From positions 1 through 30,872 of the forward strand of contig CAYXYU010000019.1 in assembly GCA_964469525.1 (NCBI GenBank): a stretch of DNA of 30,872 bases, written 5' to 3'. A model generated the notes under the pieces. It was not told the DNA's origin. It ran no database searches and saw nothing but the letters and a program-made list of their open reading frames with translations. Below, one piece after another: positions 1 through 7,047 of this stretch. Within the stretch, counting starts at the first letter, position 1; each line of letters starts with the position of its first letter. Both the position numbers and the translations under genes were made by a program. The DNA is from JABDCD01 sp964469525. Lineage in GTDB: Bacteria > Pseudomonadota > Alphaproteobacteria > Rickettsiales > SXRF01.

Positions 1-120
1 GCCATCCGCGACGGCGGCGGCAACGGCTCGATCATCGGCCGCAACACCTTCCAGCGCCCCAAGGCCGAGGCGCTCAAGCTTTTGGACAACATCATCAAAA
101 TCTACCAGGGCGAGCTTTAA
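1..120 (+). CDS. Class I fructose-bisphosphate aldolase, C-terminal fragment
   Basis: Only the last 39 codons are in the window, ending with TAA; the 5' part lies upstream. The tail reads AIRDGGGNGSIIGRN followed by a TFQRPKAEALKLL segment, which matches my memory of the phosphate-binding Gly-rich loop and last helix of the DhnA/class I aldolase TIM barrel as found in alphaproteobacteria. The enzyme would cleave fructose 1,6-bisphosphate to glyceraldehyde 3-phosphate and dihydroxyacetone phosphate in the cytoplasm. The catalytic lysine lies outside the window, so the identification rests on the tail alone. The thiE, efp and suhB genes that follow are plausible neighbours for it. Confidence 0.7.
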   Translation, partial: AIRDGGGNGSIIGRNTFQRPKAEALKLLDNIIKIYQGEL

Positions 121-185
121 GACTGGTTGTCACAAAAGCTTAACTTTTATTATTCCTGCTGCGTTTTATCGTGGGCGCATCATTG

Positions 186-259
186 TTGTCACTCCTGCGC
201 AAGCAGGAGTTTTGCTTATACGAAAGAAAACAAGATTCCTGCTTGCGCAGGAATGACAA
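186..259. repeat. GTCA-type inverted repeat downstream of the aldolase gene
   Basis: Two arms of 29 nt (186-214 and 231-259) are reverse complements at about 26 of 29 positions, separated by a 16-nt AT-rich loop. Each arm contains its own smaller palindrome (TCCTGCGCAAGCAGGA on the left). The outer TTGTCA...TGACAA ends match the GTCAT...ATGAC ends of the repeats at 6929, 7687, 10593 and 14181. It fills most of the 162-bp gap before the next gene. There is no T-run, so it is not a standard intrinsic terminator. Confidence 0.8.
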
Positions 260-282
260 AATAATAAGAAGAAAAGAAAACC

Positions 283-1041
283 ATGCGCAAACTCTCCCAC
301 GCCGAGTGGTACAAGGAAATAAAAGAAATTACCCCTCGTAATGCGCGTGGTTATAACCTGGGCATCGGCGGTTTGGGGGTTGATTGCCAGGGATTCCGTA
401 TCGTCATGTACCCTCCTAGAGAATCGAATGGTCACGCAGCACCAAAATTCGATAGTGAATATGCGGCATGGAAAGAGGAGCAAACAGAAATACAGTTAGG
501 AGATGGCGATGCTCTTCCTAACGATAAAACAGCGACCCGATTTAGGCTGCGTGGAAAAGCCATTGTCAATAAGCCCCCCTGTAATCAAGGGGAACATCAT
601 GGGCCAGCACATGTCCATGTGTTTGATCTGCGACGAGTCCCAAGTGAAATTCGCTTCGAACTTCTTGAATCCGTAGAAGGCGAGCCATGGGCCCGGCCGC
701 TTTATACAAATGGTACATATAAGCACCCTCTGAATAAGCAGGAAATTGCAGCTGTGCAGCCCATCCTCGATCAAGCCGCCCCGGCCTTTATTCAGTTATG
801 GCGGGAATTATATCCAAAAACCTTGGGGCGCTATGTCACTCGAATAACCCCAAAAGGCAATGGTTATATAGAAGAGAAATATAACACCGATGGAGAACCC
901 TTAAAAACATATTTGAAACAGCTTTACGAGCCTGCCGGCCATAACGGTGCGCATAATGGAAATGGCGCGCATCTTTCAAAAACCCGCGATAGTGATGGCT
1001 TCTACCACACGGGAAATGGCTCCTCTTCCCGAAAAAGATAG
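283..1041 (+). CDS. Unrecognised 252-aa protein
   Basis: I do not recognise this protein. The ATG follows a purine-rich AAGAAGAAAAG stretch that can serve as ribosome binding site. No signal peptide or membrane segment is visible. A short EHHGPAHVHVF motif near residues 103-113 has a His-x-His arrangement loosely like small DUF4160-type proteins, but nothing else supports that family. The last 40 residues are low-complexity and rich in Asn, Gly and His (HNGAHNGNGAH), ending in SSSRKR. Codon use is visibly more AT-rich than that of neighbouring genes, and it sits directly after an inverted repeat between two housekeeping genes. Acquisition by transfer is therefore plausible but unproven. Confidence 0.75.
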   Translation: MRKLSHAEWYKEIKEITPRNARGYNLGIGGLGVDCQGFRIVMYPPRESNGHAAPKFDSEYAAWKEEQTEIQLGDGDALPNDKTATRFRLRGKAIVNKPPCNQGEHHGPAHVHVFDLRRVPSEIRFELLESVEGEPWARPLYTNGTYKHPLNKQEIAAVQPILDQAAPAFIQLWRELYPKTLGRYVTRITPKGNGYIEEKYNTDGEPLKTYLKQLYEPAGHNGAHNGNGAHLSKTRDSDGFYHTGNGSSSRKR

Positions 1042-1088
1042 AGATAATCCCTATTTCCCCTTAATATACCCTCTGCAACATTTAGATC

Positions 1089-1685
1089 ATGGCCAGCGTT
1101 TCCATTTCGCATATCGCTTCGCAGCTTATCGACACGGCAAGGGAAAGGCATTCCCTGACCGTCGATGACTGTGTCCGGCTGCTCGGGCGGCGCAGTATCA
1201 TGCTGGTCATCCTGTTATTCTCGCTTATCAATTCCATTCCGCTGCCCGGTATACCGGGCGTTTCCACCATCACCGGCCTGCCGATCATGCTGCTGGGGCT
1301 TCAGATGCTGATAGGGTTTGATAATATCTGGTTGCCGCGCCGCATCACCAGTCACCGCATGAAGGTGAATGCTTTCACCCGCCATATGGAAAAACTCCTG
1401 CCGCGCCTGCGGAAACTCGAACAAAAAATGCGCCCGCGCCTGTCGGCGCTGTTCGAGATGCCGTTCTCCAACCTGATCGGCGCAGTGATTGCCGTGATGG
1501 GCTTCCTGCTCGCCCTGCCAATCCCCTTCACCAATTTCTTCTTCGGCGTCAGCCTCAGCATCCTCGCCATCGGCTATCTCGCCCAGGACGGGCTGATGGC
1601 GCTCCTCGGGCTTTTCTGCTGTCTCGCCGCCATGACCGCCTTCGTCCTGTTGATCGACGGCGGGCTGGAGATGCTCTTCTGGTAA
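1089..1685 (+). CDS. ExoD-family inner-membrane protein
   Basis: The 198-residue protein has the pattern of the ExoD family (PF06055). An amphipathic start is followed by a hydrophobic stretch with SLINSIPLPGIPGVSTITGLP (residues about 45-65, given only in part by family pattern), and later by three hydrophobic segments around residues 125-195. ExoD was named from rhizobial exopolysaccharide and alkali-sensitivity phenotypes; its biochemical role is not established. The family assignment is good, but involvement in exopolysaccharide here is only inferred from the name, since no polysaccharide genes are nearby. Its stop codon lies 37 nt before the chosen thiE start, so the two may be co-transcribed. 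Confidence 0.85.
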   Translation: MASVSISHIASQLIDTARERHSLTVDDCVRLLGRRSIMLVILLFSLINSIPLPGIPGVSTITGLPIMLLGLQMLIGFDNIWLPRRITSHRMKVNAFTRHMEKLLPRLRKLEQKMRPRLSALFEMPFSNLIGAVIAVMGFLLALPIPFTNFFFGVSLSILAIGYLAQDGLMALLGLFCCLAAMTAFVLLIDGGLEMLFW

Positions 1686-1722
1686 CTTGACAAACCGGCC
1701 GCCGGGCGGCATCGCTTCTGCC

Positions 1723-2376
1723 ATGACCGAGCACCGCACCCGTCTCTACCTTATCAGCCCACCCGCCATCGACCTGCCGTTGTTCTTGCCGCAACTGAAA
1801 GAGGCGTTCTCGGGCGGCGATATCGCTTCGTTCCAGCTGCGCCTGAAAGGGGCTTCTGATGACGACATACTGAAAGCCTCCCGCGAGCTAATGCCGATGT
1901 GTCGGGATCACGACGCCGCATTCATTCTCAACGACCGGCCGGACCTTGCCGCCAAATGCGGAGCCGACGGAGTGCATCTGGGGCAGGATGACGACACCGT
2001 CAAAGCCGCCCGTGCCACGGTAGGGGAACAGGTGGTCATCGGCGTCTCCTGCCACGATTCGCGGCATCTGGCCATGGTAGCCGGGGAACAGGGGGCGGAT
2101 TACGTAGCGTTCGGGGCGTTTTATCCGACCAGAAGCAAACCCCCCGAGAAACTGGCCCGCTACGGCACCCCTACCCCCGAAATTCTTGCCTGGTGGCAGG
2201 CATATATGCTCTTGCCGTGCGTGGCGATTGGTGGTATTACGCCTGCCAATTGCGCGCCGCTCATCAAGGCTGGAGCTGACTTTATCGCCGTCATCACGGC
2301 AGTATGGGAGCATCCTGAGGGACCGGGCAAGGCAGTGCGGGAATTCAATGAGACGATAGAGAAAGCGACAGTATGA
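1723..2376 (+). CDS. thiE: Thiamine-phosphate synthase
   Basis: ThiE joins hydroxymethylpyrimidine diphosphate and thiazole phosphate to give thiamine phosphate. The 217-residue TIM-barrel protein shows the family pattern in order: FQLRLKG near the N-terminus, ILNDRPDLAAKCGADGVHLG, GVSCHDS, the FGAFYPTRSK loop, CVAIGGITPANC and a closing GADFIAVITAVW. An in-frame TTG at 1687 would add 12 residues; the ATG at 1723 is preferred because MTEHRTRLYLISPP is the natural strand 1 start. The stop overlaps the efp start (ATGA), suggesting translational coupling. The partner kinase gene thiD is about 18 kb away at 20659. Confidence 0.92.
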   Translation: MTEHRTRLYLISPPAIDLPLFLPQLKEAFSGGDIASFQLRLKGASDDDILKASRELMPMCRDHDAAFILNDRPDLAAKCGADGVHLGQDDDTVKAARATVGEQVVIGVSCHDSRHLAMVAGEQGADYVAFGAFYPTRSKPPEKLARYGTPTPEILAWWQAYMLLPCVAIGGITPANCAPLIKAGADFIAVITAVWEHPEGPGKAVREFNETIEKATV

Positions 2377-2942
2377 AGATCGACGGTTCGGCCGTGCGCA
2401 TGGGCATGGTCATCGAGTGGCAGAATAAATTGTGGCTGGTGGTCAAGCATGAAATCCGCACCCCGGGCAACCTGCGCTCGTTCAACCAGGTGGAGCTGAA
2501 GGATTTGAAGACCGGCACCAAGAATACCCCGCGCTTCGCTTCGGATGAAAAGATCGAGCGCGTGTCGCTGGATTCGCGCCAGGCTAATTTCCTCTATGCC
2601 GACGGCAACGAGCTGCACTTCATGGATAATGAAAATTACGAGCAGTTCACCATGTCCAAGGACATGATCGGCCCCGGCCATCCGTTCCTGCAGGAAGGCA
2701 TGACGGTCGATATCGAAATGTATGAAGGCCAGCCGCTTTCGGTCAAGCTGCCCGCCAAGGTGAAGATGAAGATCGTCGAGGCCGACCCGGTGGTGAAAGG
2801 GCAGACGGCGGCATCCTCTTATAAACCGGCGGTGCTGGAAAACGGCGTGCGCGTCATGGTGCCGCCCTTCATTCCCGCCGGCGAGACCATCATCGTCGAC
2901 ACCAATACGCTGGAGTATGTTGAGCGGGCGAGGGCCTCTTAG
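2373..2942 (+). CDS. efp: Elongation factor P, with an atypical tip loop
   Basis: EF-P binds between the P and E sites of the ribosome and relieves stalling at polyproline stretches. The 189-aa protein has full family length, with the three beta-barrel domains and a typical C-terminal signature (VVKGQTAASSYKPAVLENG). The odd feature is the domain I loop. Where the family has PGKGxxF, with the lysine or its equivalent at the peptidyl-transferase end, this protein reads RTPGNLRSF, so the lysine position is Asn33. This is read directly from the codons. It may be a divergent or specialised paralogue, or the nearby Arg35 could take over; both are inference. The start overlaps the thiE stop. Confidence 0.9.
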   Translation: MKIDGSAVRMGMVIEWQNKLWLVVKHEIRTPGNLRSFNQVELKDLKTGTKNTPRFASDEKIERVSLDSRQANFLYADGNELHFMDNENYEQFTMSKDMIGPGHPFLQEGMTVDIEMYEGQPLSVKLPAKVKMKIVEADPVVKGQTAASSYKPAVLENGVRVMVPPFIPAGETIIVDTNTLEYVERARAS

Positions 2943-2944
2943 GT

Positions 2945-3035
2945 GATGATAGATGATAAGATAATAGATGATAAGATGAGCGTTAGCAGATATTCTCTTT
3001 TCTTATCATCTTTCATCTCTTCATCCATCATCTCT
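2945..3035. repeat. Inverted array of GATGATA heptamers between efp and suhB
   Basis: The left arm (2945-2980) is built from GATGATA units, some with an extra A: GATGATA, GATGATA-A, GATAATA, GATGATA-A, GATGAG. The right arm (about 3001-3035) carries the complementary ATC-rich units. The two arms flank a roughly 20-nt AT-rich loop. The array begins 2 nt after the efp stop and ends 2 nt before the suhB ATG, so it makes up essentially the whole intergenic region. The same word recurs at 9757 and 28214. Confidence 0.85.
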
Positions 3036-3037
3036 TC

Positions 3038-3835
3038 ATGAACTCCCCCCTCCTCAACGTCATGTCCGCCGCCGCCGTCAAGGCGGGAAAAGGCCTGTTG
3101 CGCGACTTCAACGAGGTGGATCACCTGCATATCTCGCGTAAAGGCTCCGCCAACTTCGTCACCAGCGCCGACCTGCGTACCGAAAAACTGCTGCAGAAGG
3201 AACTGGCCAAGGCCCGCCCCGAGTTCGGCTTCCTGATGGAGGAAAGCGGCGAGGTGCAGGGGAAAAGCGATATGCGCTGGATCATCGATCCGGTCGACGG
3301 CACCACCAACTTCATTCACGCCATCCCCTATTTCTGTATCTCCATCGCCGCGGAAAAACGTACTGGCGATAAAAGCGAAATACTCGCCGGCGTGATATTC
3401 GATCCCATCCATAATGAGCTGTTCACCGCCGAGCGAGGCAAAGGTGCCTTCTTAAATAGCCGTAAACTGTCCGTGTCGTCGCGCGAAAAACCGGAAGACG
3501 CCATGCTGGTCTTCAGCAACCACCGCTTCCTCCCGGAACAGGAACGCGCCCGGGCGTTCGGGCTCTACGATGCTCTGAGCCAGTGCGGCGCCACCGTCCG
3601 CCACTTCGGCGCCACGGCACTCGACCTGGCCAATCTGGCGAGCGGCCGCATCGATGCCTGCGTGGACTATACCATCAAGCCGTGGGACATCGCCGCCGGC
3701 ATGCTGCTGGTGCAGGAAGCAGGCGGGCAGGTCACGCGCATCGACGGTTCGCCCGCCGATGCCTATGCCACCAACCTGCTGTCGAGCAATCGCCATCTGC
3801 ATCCGGCGATGCAGAAGCTGCTGCGCGCCGCCTGA
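3038..3835 (+). CDS. suhB: Inositol-1-monophosphatase family protein
   Basis: This Mg-dependent, Li-sensitive type phosphatase hydrolyses inositol 1-phosphate and related sugar phosphates. E. coli SuhB additionally acts in rRNA antitermination. The 265-aa protein has the metal-binding motifs: EES at residues 68-70, DPVDGTTNF at 84-92 (Asp84 and Asp87 as ligands), and KPWDIAAGMLL towards the C-terminus. The ATG abuts the right arm of a heptamer repeat, and no Shine-Dalgarno sequence is visible in front of it, so translation may depend on efp or on an unusual initiation context. The substrate cannot be told from sequence alone. Confidence 0.92.
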   Translation: MNSPLLNVMSAAAVKAGKGLLRDFNEVDHLHISRKGSANFVTSADLRTEKLLQKELAKARPEFGFLMEESGEVQGKSDMRWIIDPVDGTTNFIHAIPYFCISIAAEKRTGDKSEILAGVIFDPIHNELFTAERGKGAFLNSRKLSVSSREKPEDAMLVFSNHRFLPEQERARAFGLYDALSQCGATVRHFGATALDLANLASGRIDACVDYTIKPWDIAAGMLLVQEAGGQVTRIDGSPADAYATNLLSSNRHLHPAMQKLLRAA

Positions 3836-3930
3836 ATTGTCCCGGACCTCGGCCGTTTTGAGATTTCAGTTGCTTGAACCCGCTTTTTTTATTTAACTGT
3901 CATCGGTCTTTTTACTCACGGGGATAGTTA

Positions 3931-5510
3931 ATGGCTCACCTGAAATCCGGAATCGCACTGGCCGTTGTCACTGCCATCACCCTCTGCCCCCTGCCGCTCA
4001 TGGCGCAGGGTGCGCCGGCAACCAGCGATCCGGCCATCGAGATGAACCTGGAAGTGCTCGAGAGCCTGAAAAATACGCGCCGGCCCGTCGAGCAACCCGT
4101 ACCGGCCTCCCCTATGCCGCAACAGCAACCTGCCCCGGTACCGGCCCCTGCAATGCCGCAAGCCATGCCCCAGACCCAGCCACCCGTCACCGCTCCGGTA
4201 TCTCCGTCACCCCAGCAGCCGCGGCTGATCTGGGTGGAAGGACCGAAAGGCATCATCCTGGAAGAGAAAGAAAAGCCGAAGCCAAAGAAAAAAACCGAGA
4301 CGAAGCCCAAGCCCAAAGCCGAACCGAAGAAAGAGGAGCCGAAGCCGGAGCCGAAAAAACCGGAAGCCAAAACGCCAGAGAAACCTGCTGAGGTAAAAAA
4401 GCCTGAACCCGCTCCGGAAGCCAAGGTGCCACCGCCGGCGTCTCCCGCTCCCGAACCTAAGGCCGAGCCGGCACCCCCACCTGCTGCAGAGCCTGACGAT
4501 GGTCCGAAAGTGACGCTACCGTCCGCTCCGCCCGCGCCAACGCCCGCCGAGGAAAAGAAAGCCGCACCGGTACCGCCACCGCCTGTTCCGCCCGCACCGG
4601 TCCCGGAGAAAAAAGCCGAACCGGTAGTGCCGCCCCCGCCCGCACCGAAACCTCCGGCGGAGGAGAAGAANNNNNNNNNNNNNNNNNNNNNNNNNNNNNN
4701 NNNNNNNNNNNNNNNNNNNNNNNNNNNNNNNNNNNNNNNNNNNNNNNNNNNNNNNNNNNNNNNNNNNNNNCGGTAGTGCCGCCCCCGCCCGCACCGAAAC
4801 CTCCGGCGGAGGAGAAGAAGGCCGCGCCCGTACCGCCGCCACCGCCTGTTCCACCCGCACCGGCGCCGGAGAAAAAAACCGAACCGGTAGTCCCGCCGCC
4901 TGTGCCGCCCGCATCGCCGGTAGAAGAGAAAAAAGCCGAACCGGCGGTGCCGCCGCCACCGATTCCGCCCGCACCCGCGCCGGAGAAAAAAACCGAACCG
5001 ACTGTTCCGCCGCCGCCTGCACCGCCGCCGCTGCCGGGCGCGTCACAGCAGCCCGCCATCCCGCTGCCGCCACCGCCGCTGCCTCAACCTATCTCCCCCG
5101 ACGCGCAGTCGGCCCCGGTGAAAACGGTGGACGAGGCACTCTCGAAGCCGTCCGGTCAGCAAGAAGCTCCTGCACCCGCAGGCGCCGAACAGAAGCCGCC
5201 GGCACTCAGCGTCGAGTTCAAGAGCACGGAAACCACCGTCCCGCTCACCATCAAACCCGAGCTCGACAAGCTGGCCAAACAGCTCAAGGAGAACGAGGCC
5301 CTGCGGGTAACGCTGATCGCCTATGCTTCGAGCGTCGGCGACCAGTCGAGCACGGCGCGCCGCGTATCGCTGTCGCGGGCGCTCTCGGTGCGCGCCTACC
5401 TGATCGATGCCGGAGTGAATAATTTGCGTATCAATGTACAGGCCGAGGGCGACAAGAACCCGGGTGGCAACCCGGACCGCGTGGACCTGTTCGTGCAGGA
5501 CGGCAAGTAA
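3931..5510 (+). CDS. Secreted proline-rich protein with C-terminal OmpA-like domain, interrupted by scaffold gap
   Basis: The start follows GGGGATAGTTA. Residues 1-25 form a signal peptide ending MAQG. A long Pro/Lys/Glu/Ala-rich region follows, with repeated blocks such as EKKAEPVVPPPP and APKPPAEEKKAAP. The C-terminus holds an OmpA-like peptidoglycan-binding domain (about 100 residues, from LSVEFKSTE to VDLFVQDGK). The protein probably spans the periplasm with the OmpA domain on the cell wall. The 100-N gap at 4671-4770 lies inside the repeats. Identical 49-nt sequence stands at both edges of the gap, and both flanks read in the same repeat frame, so this is one gene whose true length is unknown. 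It is not a known Tol component, although it precedes that cluster. Confidence 0.8.
4671..4770. other. Scaffold gap (100 Ns) inside a coding tandem repeat
   Basis: Exactly 100 Ns, a conventional placeholder length. The 49 nt before the gap (4622-4670) and the 49 nt after it (4771-4819) are the same sequence, encoding VVPPPPAPKPPAEEK. The gap therefore arose at a tandem repeat the assembler could not cross. The real sequence may contain additional repeat units, or the contig ends may simply overlap. Confidence 0.95.
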
Positions 5511-5526
5511 GTTGGTAAAGAACAAT

Positions 5527-5670
5527 GCGCGCCTCTAGAAACCGCATTTATGCGCGGCGATTTATAGAAGCCGCCGCGCGCAGAACCGGAGTGTACGATA
5601 TAGTACATGAGGATTCGAGCACGGCGGCGACGCCGAAAGCGCCCGCAGAAATCGGTTTATAGAGGACGCG
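5527..5670. repeat. Complex multi-hairpin element upstream of yebC
   Basis: The outer arms are imperfectly complementary: CGCCTCTAGAAACCGCATTT near 5530 against AAATCGGTTTATAGAGGACGCG ending at 5670. Inside lie a GC-rich hairpin (GCGCGGCG at 5552 with CGCCGCGC near 5573), a TGTAC-GATATA-GTACA palindrome near 5592-5607, and a GGCGGCGACGCC stretch. The words TTTATAGAAGCC and TTTATAGAGGACG form a direct repeat. The element fills the whole gap, and its right end supplies the AGAGGA ribosome binding site of yebC. It resembles dispersed palindromic elements of other bacteria, but I cannot name a family. Confidence 0.55.
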
Positions 5671-6420
5671 ATGGCGGGCCATTCCCATTTCAAGAATGTC
5701 ATGCGCCGCAAGGGCGCGCAGGATGCCAAGAAGGCGAAAATCCTGACCAAGGTGCAGCGTGAAATCATCTCCGCCTGCAAAACCGGCTCGGCTGACCCGG
5801 TCTCCAATCCCCGGTTGCGGGCGGCGGTGCTGTGGGCGCGCGAGGAAAACATGCCGCGCGACCGCATCGAAGCCGCCATCAAGCGCGGCTCGGGCAACAC
5901 CGACACCGATAATTACGAACCCATCCGCTACGAAGGCTACGGCCCGGGCGGCGCCGCCATTATCGTGCAGGCGCTGACCGATAACAGGAACCGCAGCGCC
6001 GCCGACATCCGCTCGATTTTCACCAAATACAGCGGCACCATGGGCGAAACCGGCAGCGTCAGCTTCATGTTCGATTTTGTCGGCGCGATTCGCTACCAGG
6101 CGAAAGTGGCGAATGAAGAAGCGATGCTGGAAGCGGCGATTGATGCCGGCGCCGATGACTGCCAGTCGGACGCCAGCGGCCACACCATCATTTGCGCATC
6201 GGGCGAATTCGCCGCGGTGCGCGATGCGCTGGAAAAAAAATTCGGCGCGCCCGAATCGGCCAAGCTGACCTGGCAGCCCAAGAGCACCACCGCGGTAAAC
6301 GAGGAACAGGCGCGTCAGCTGTTGAAAATGATCGATGCGCTGGAAGATAATGACGACGTGCAGGAGGTATTCTCCAACTTCGAAATACCGGAATCATTGA
6401 TGACGGCGCTGTCGGCATGA
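5671..6420 (+). CDS. yebC: YebC/PmpR (TACO1) family protein
   Basis: The 249-aa protein opens with the family signature MAGHSHFKNVMRRKGAQDAKK and continues through NMPRDRIEAAIKRGSG and EGYGPGGAAIIVQALTDNRNR, as expected along the full length. Family members were described as DNA-binding regulators (PmpR). More recent work ties the TACO1/YebC group to translation of difficult, including proline-rich, nascent chains. Which role applies here is not visible. The gene sits in its common alphaproteobacterial position directly before ruvC, and its stop overlaps the ruvC start (ATGA). The ribosome binding site comes from the right arm of the preceding repeat. Confidence 0.95.
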   Translation: MAGHSHFKNVMRRKGAQDAKKAKILTKVQREIISACKTGSADPVSNPRLRAAVLWAREENMPRDRIEAAIKRGSGNTDTDNYEPIRYEGYGPGGAAIIVQALTDNRNRSAADIRSIFTKYSGTMGETGSVSFMFDFVGAIRYQAKVANEEAMLEAAIDAGADDCQSDASGHTIICASGEFAAVRDALEKKFGAPESAKLTWQPKSTTAVNEEQARQLLKMIDALEDNDDVQEVFSNFEIPESLMTALSA

Positions 6421-6917
6421 CCCTCGTCCTCGGCGTAGACCCCGGCCTGCAGCGCACTGGCTGGGGGATCATACGCTCCGAGGATAACCAGCTTTCCTTC
6501 GTCGCCTGCGGCACCATCACTTCCGACAATACACTCCCCATGGCCGAACGCCTGAAGCAGCTGCATGACGGCTTGAACGTGGTCATCGCCAAGCACCAGC
6601 CGCAGGAGGCGGCGGTGGAGGAAACCTTCGTCAATGTCAGCGGCAGCTCGACCCTGAAGCTCGGCCAGGCGCGCGGGGGATTGTTATTAACCCTTTCCCT
6701 GCATCACCTTCCGGTGTACGAATATAGCGCGACGATGGTGAAGAAAAGCGTCGTCGGCAGCGGACATGCGGATAAGGGCCAGATCGCGATGATGGTAAAA
6801 ACCCTGCTTCCCGCCAGCAATGCCAGACAGGCGGATGCCGCCGACGCCCTCGCTGTTGCTATTTGCCACGCACACCAGCGGACGGTCAGGAAAATCACGG
6901 CGGAGGCCATGGCATGA
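6417..6917 (+). CDS. ruvC: Holliday junction endonuclease RuvC
   Basis: RuvC resolves Holliday junctions by paired nicking within the RuvABC complex. The 166-aa protein has the RNase H-like fold residues: Asp8 in LGVDPG, Glu69 in AAVEETF, and Asp140 and Asp143 in QADAADALAVAICHAH. The helix with SSTLKLGQARG and the HADKGQIA segment also match the family. The start overlaps yebC by four bases (ATGA), so the two are probably translated together. A long palindromic repeat separates it from ruvA. Confidence 0.96.
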   Translation: MTLVLGVDPGLQRTGWGIIRSEDNQLSFVACGTITSDNTLPMAERLKQLHDGLNVVIAKHQPQEAAVEETFVNVSGSSTLKLGQARGGLLLTLSLHHLPVYEYSATMVKKSVVGSGHADKGQIAMMVKTLLPASNARQADAADALAVAICHAHQRTVRKITAEAMA

Positions 6918-6928
6918 CTAAAAGTTTT

Positions 6929-7037
6929 CGTCATTCCCGCGCAGGCGGGAATCCAGTGTGCCGCGTCTGCGGCACGAATAGTATTTATACCGCGCCCATG
7001 GCGCTTTACTGGATTCCCGCATGCGCGGGAATGACGG
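6929..7037. repeat. Composite GTCATTCC palindrome between ruvC and ruvA
   Basis: The outer arms (6929-6957 and 7008-7037) pair as CGTCATTCCCGCG...CGCGGGAATGACG, each with its own inner palindrome. The roughly 50-nt core carries two hairpins, GTGCCGCGTCTGCGGCAC and GCGCCCATGGCGC. This core is nearly the same as in the repeat at 7687-7809, although the outer arms differ in sequence. It fills almost all of the gap, and its right end lies directly in front of the ruvA ribosome binding site. Confidence 0.88.
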
Positions 7038-7047
7038 GAGAAAAAAG

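Noticed and set aside
2945..3035. Tandem GATGATA units considered as a CRISPR-like array
   Set aside because: The units are contiguous 7-mers without spacers and are arranged as inverted arms, with no cas genes in the window.
5552..5640. Folded region before yebC considered as a tRNA gene
   Set aside because: No cloverleaf with a TTC loop, anticodon stem and CCA-proximal acceptor could be drawn; the GGATTCGAGC resemblance is isolated.
7021..7047. Upstream in-frame ATG for ruvA
   Set aside because: It lies within the palindrome arm and lacks a ribosome binding site, whereas 7048 gives the standard MIGKLRG start with GGGAG in front.
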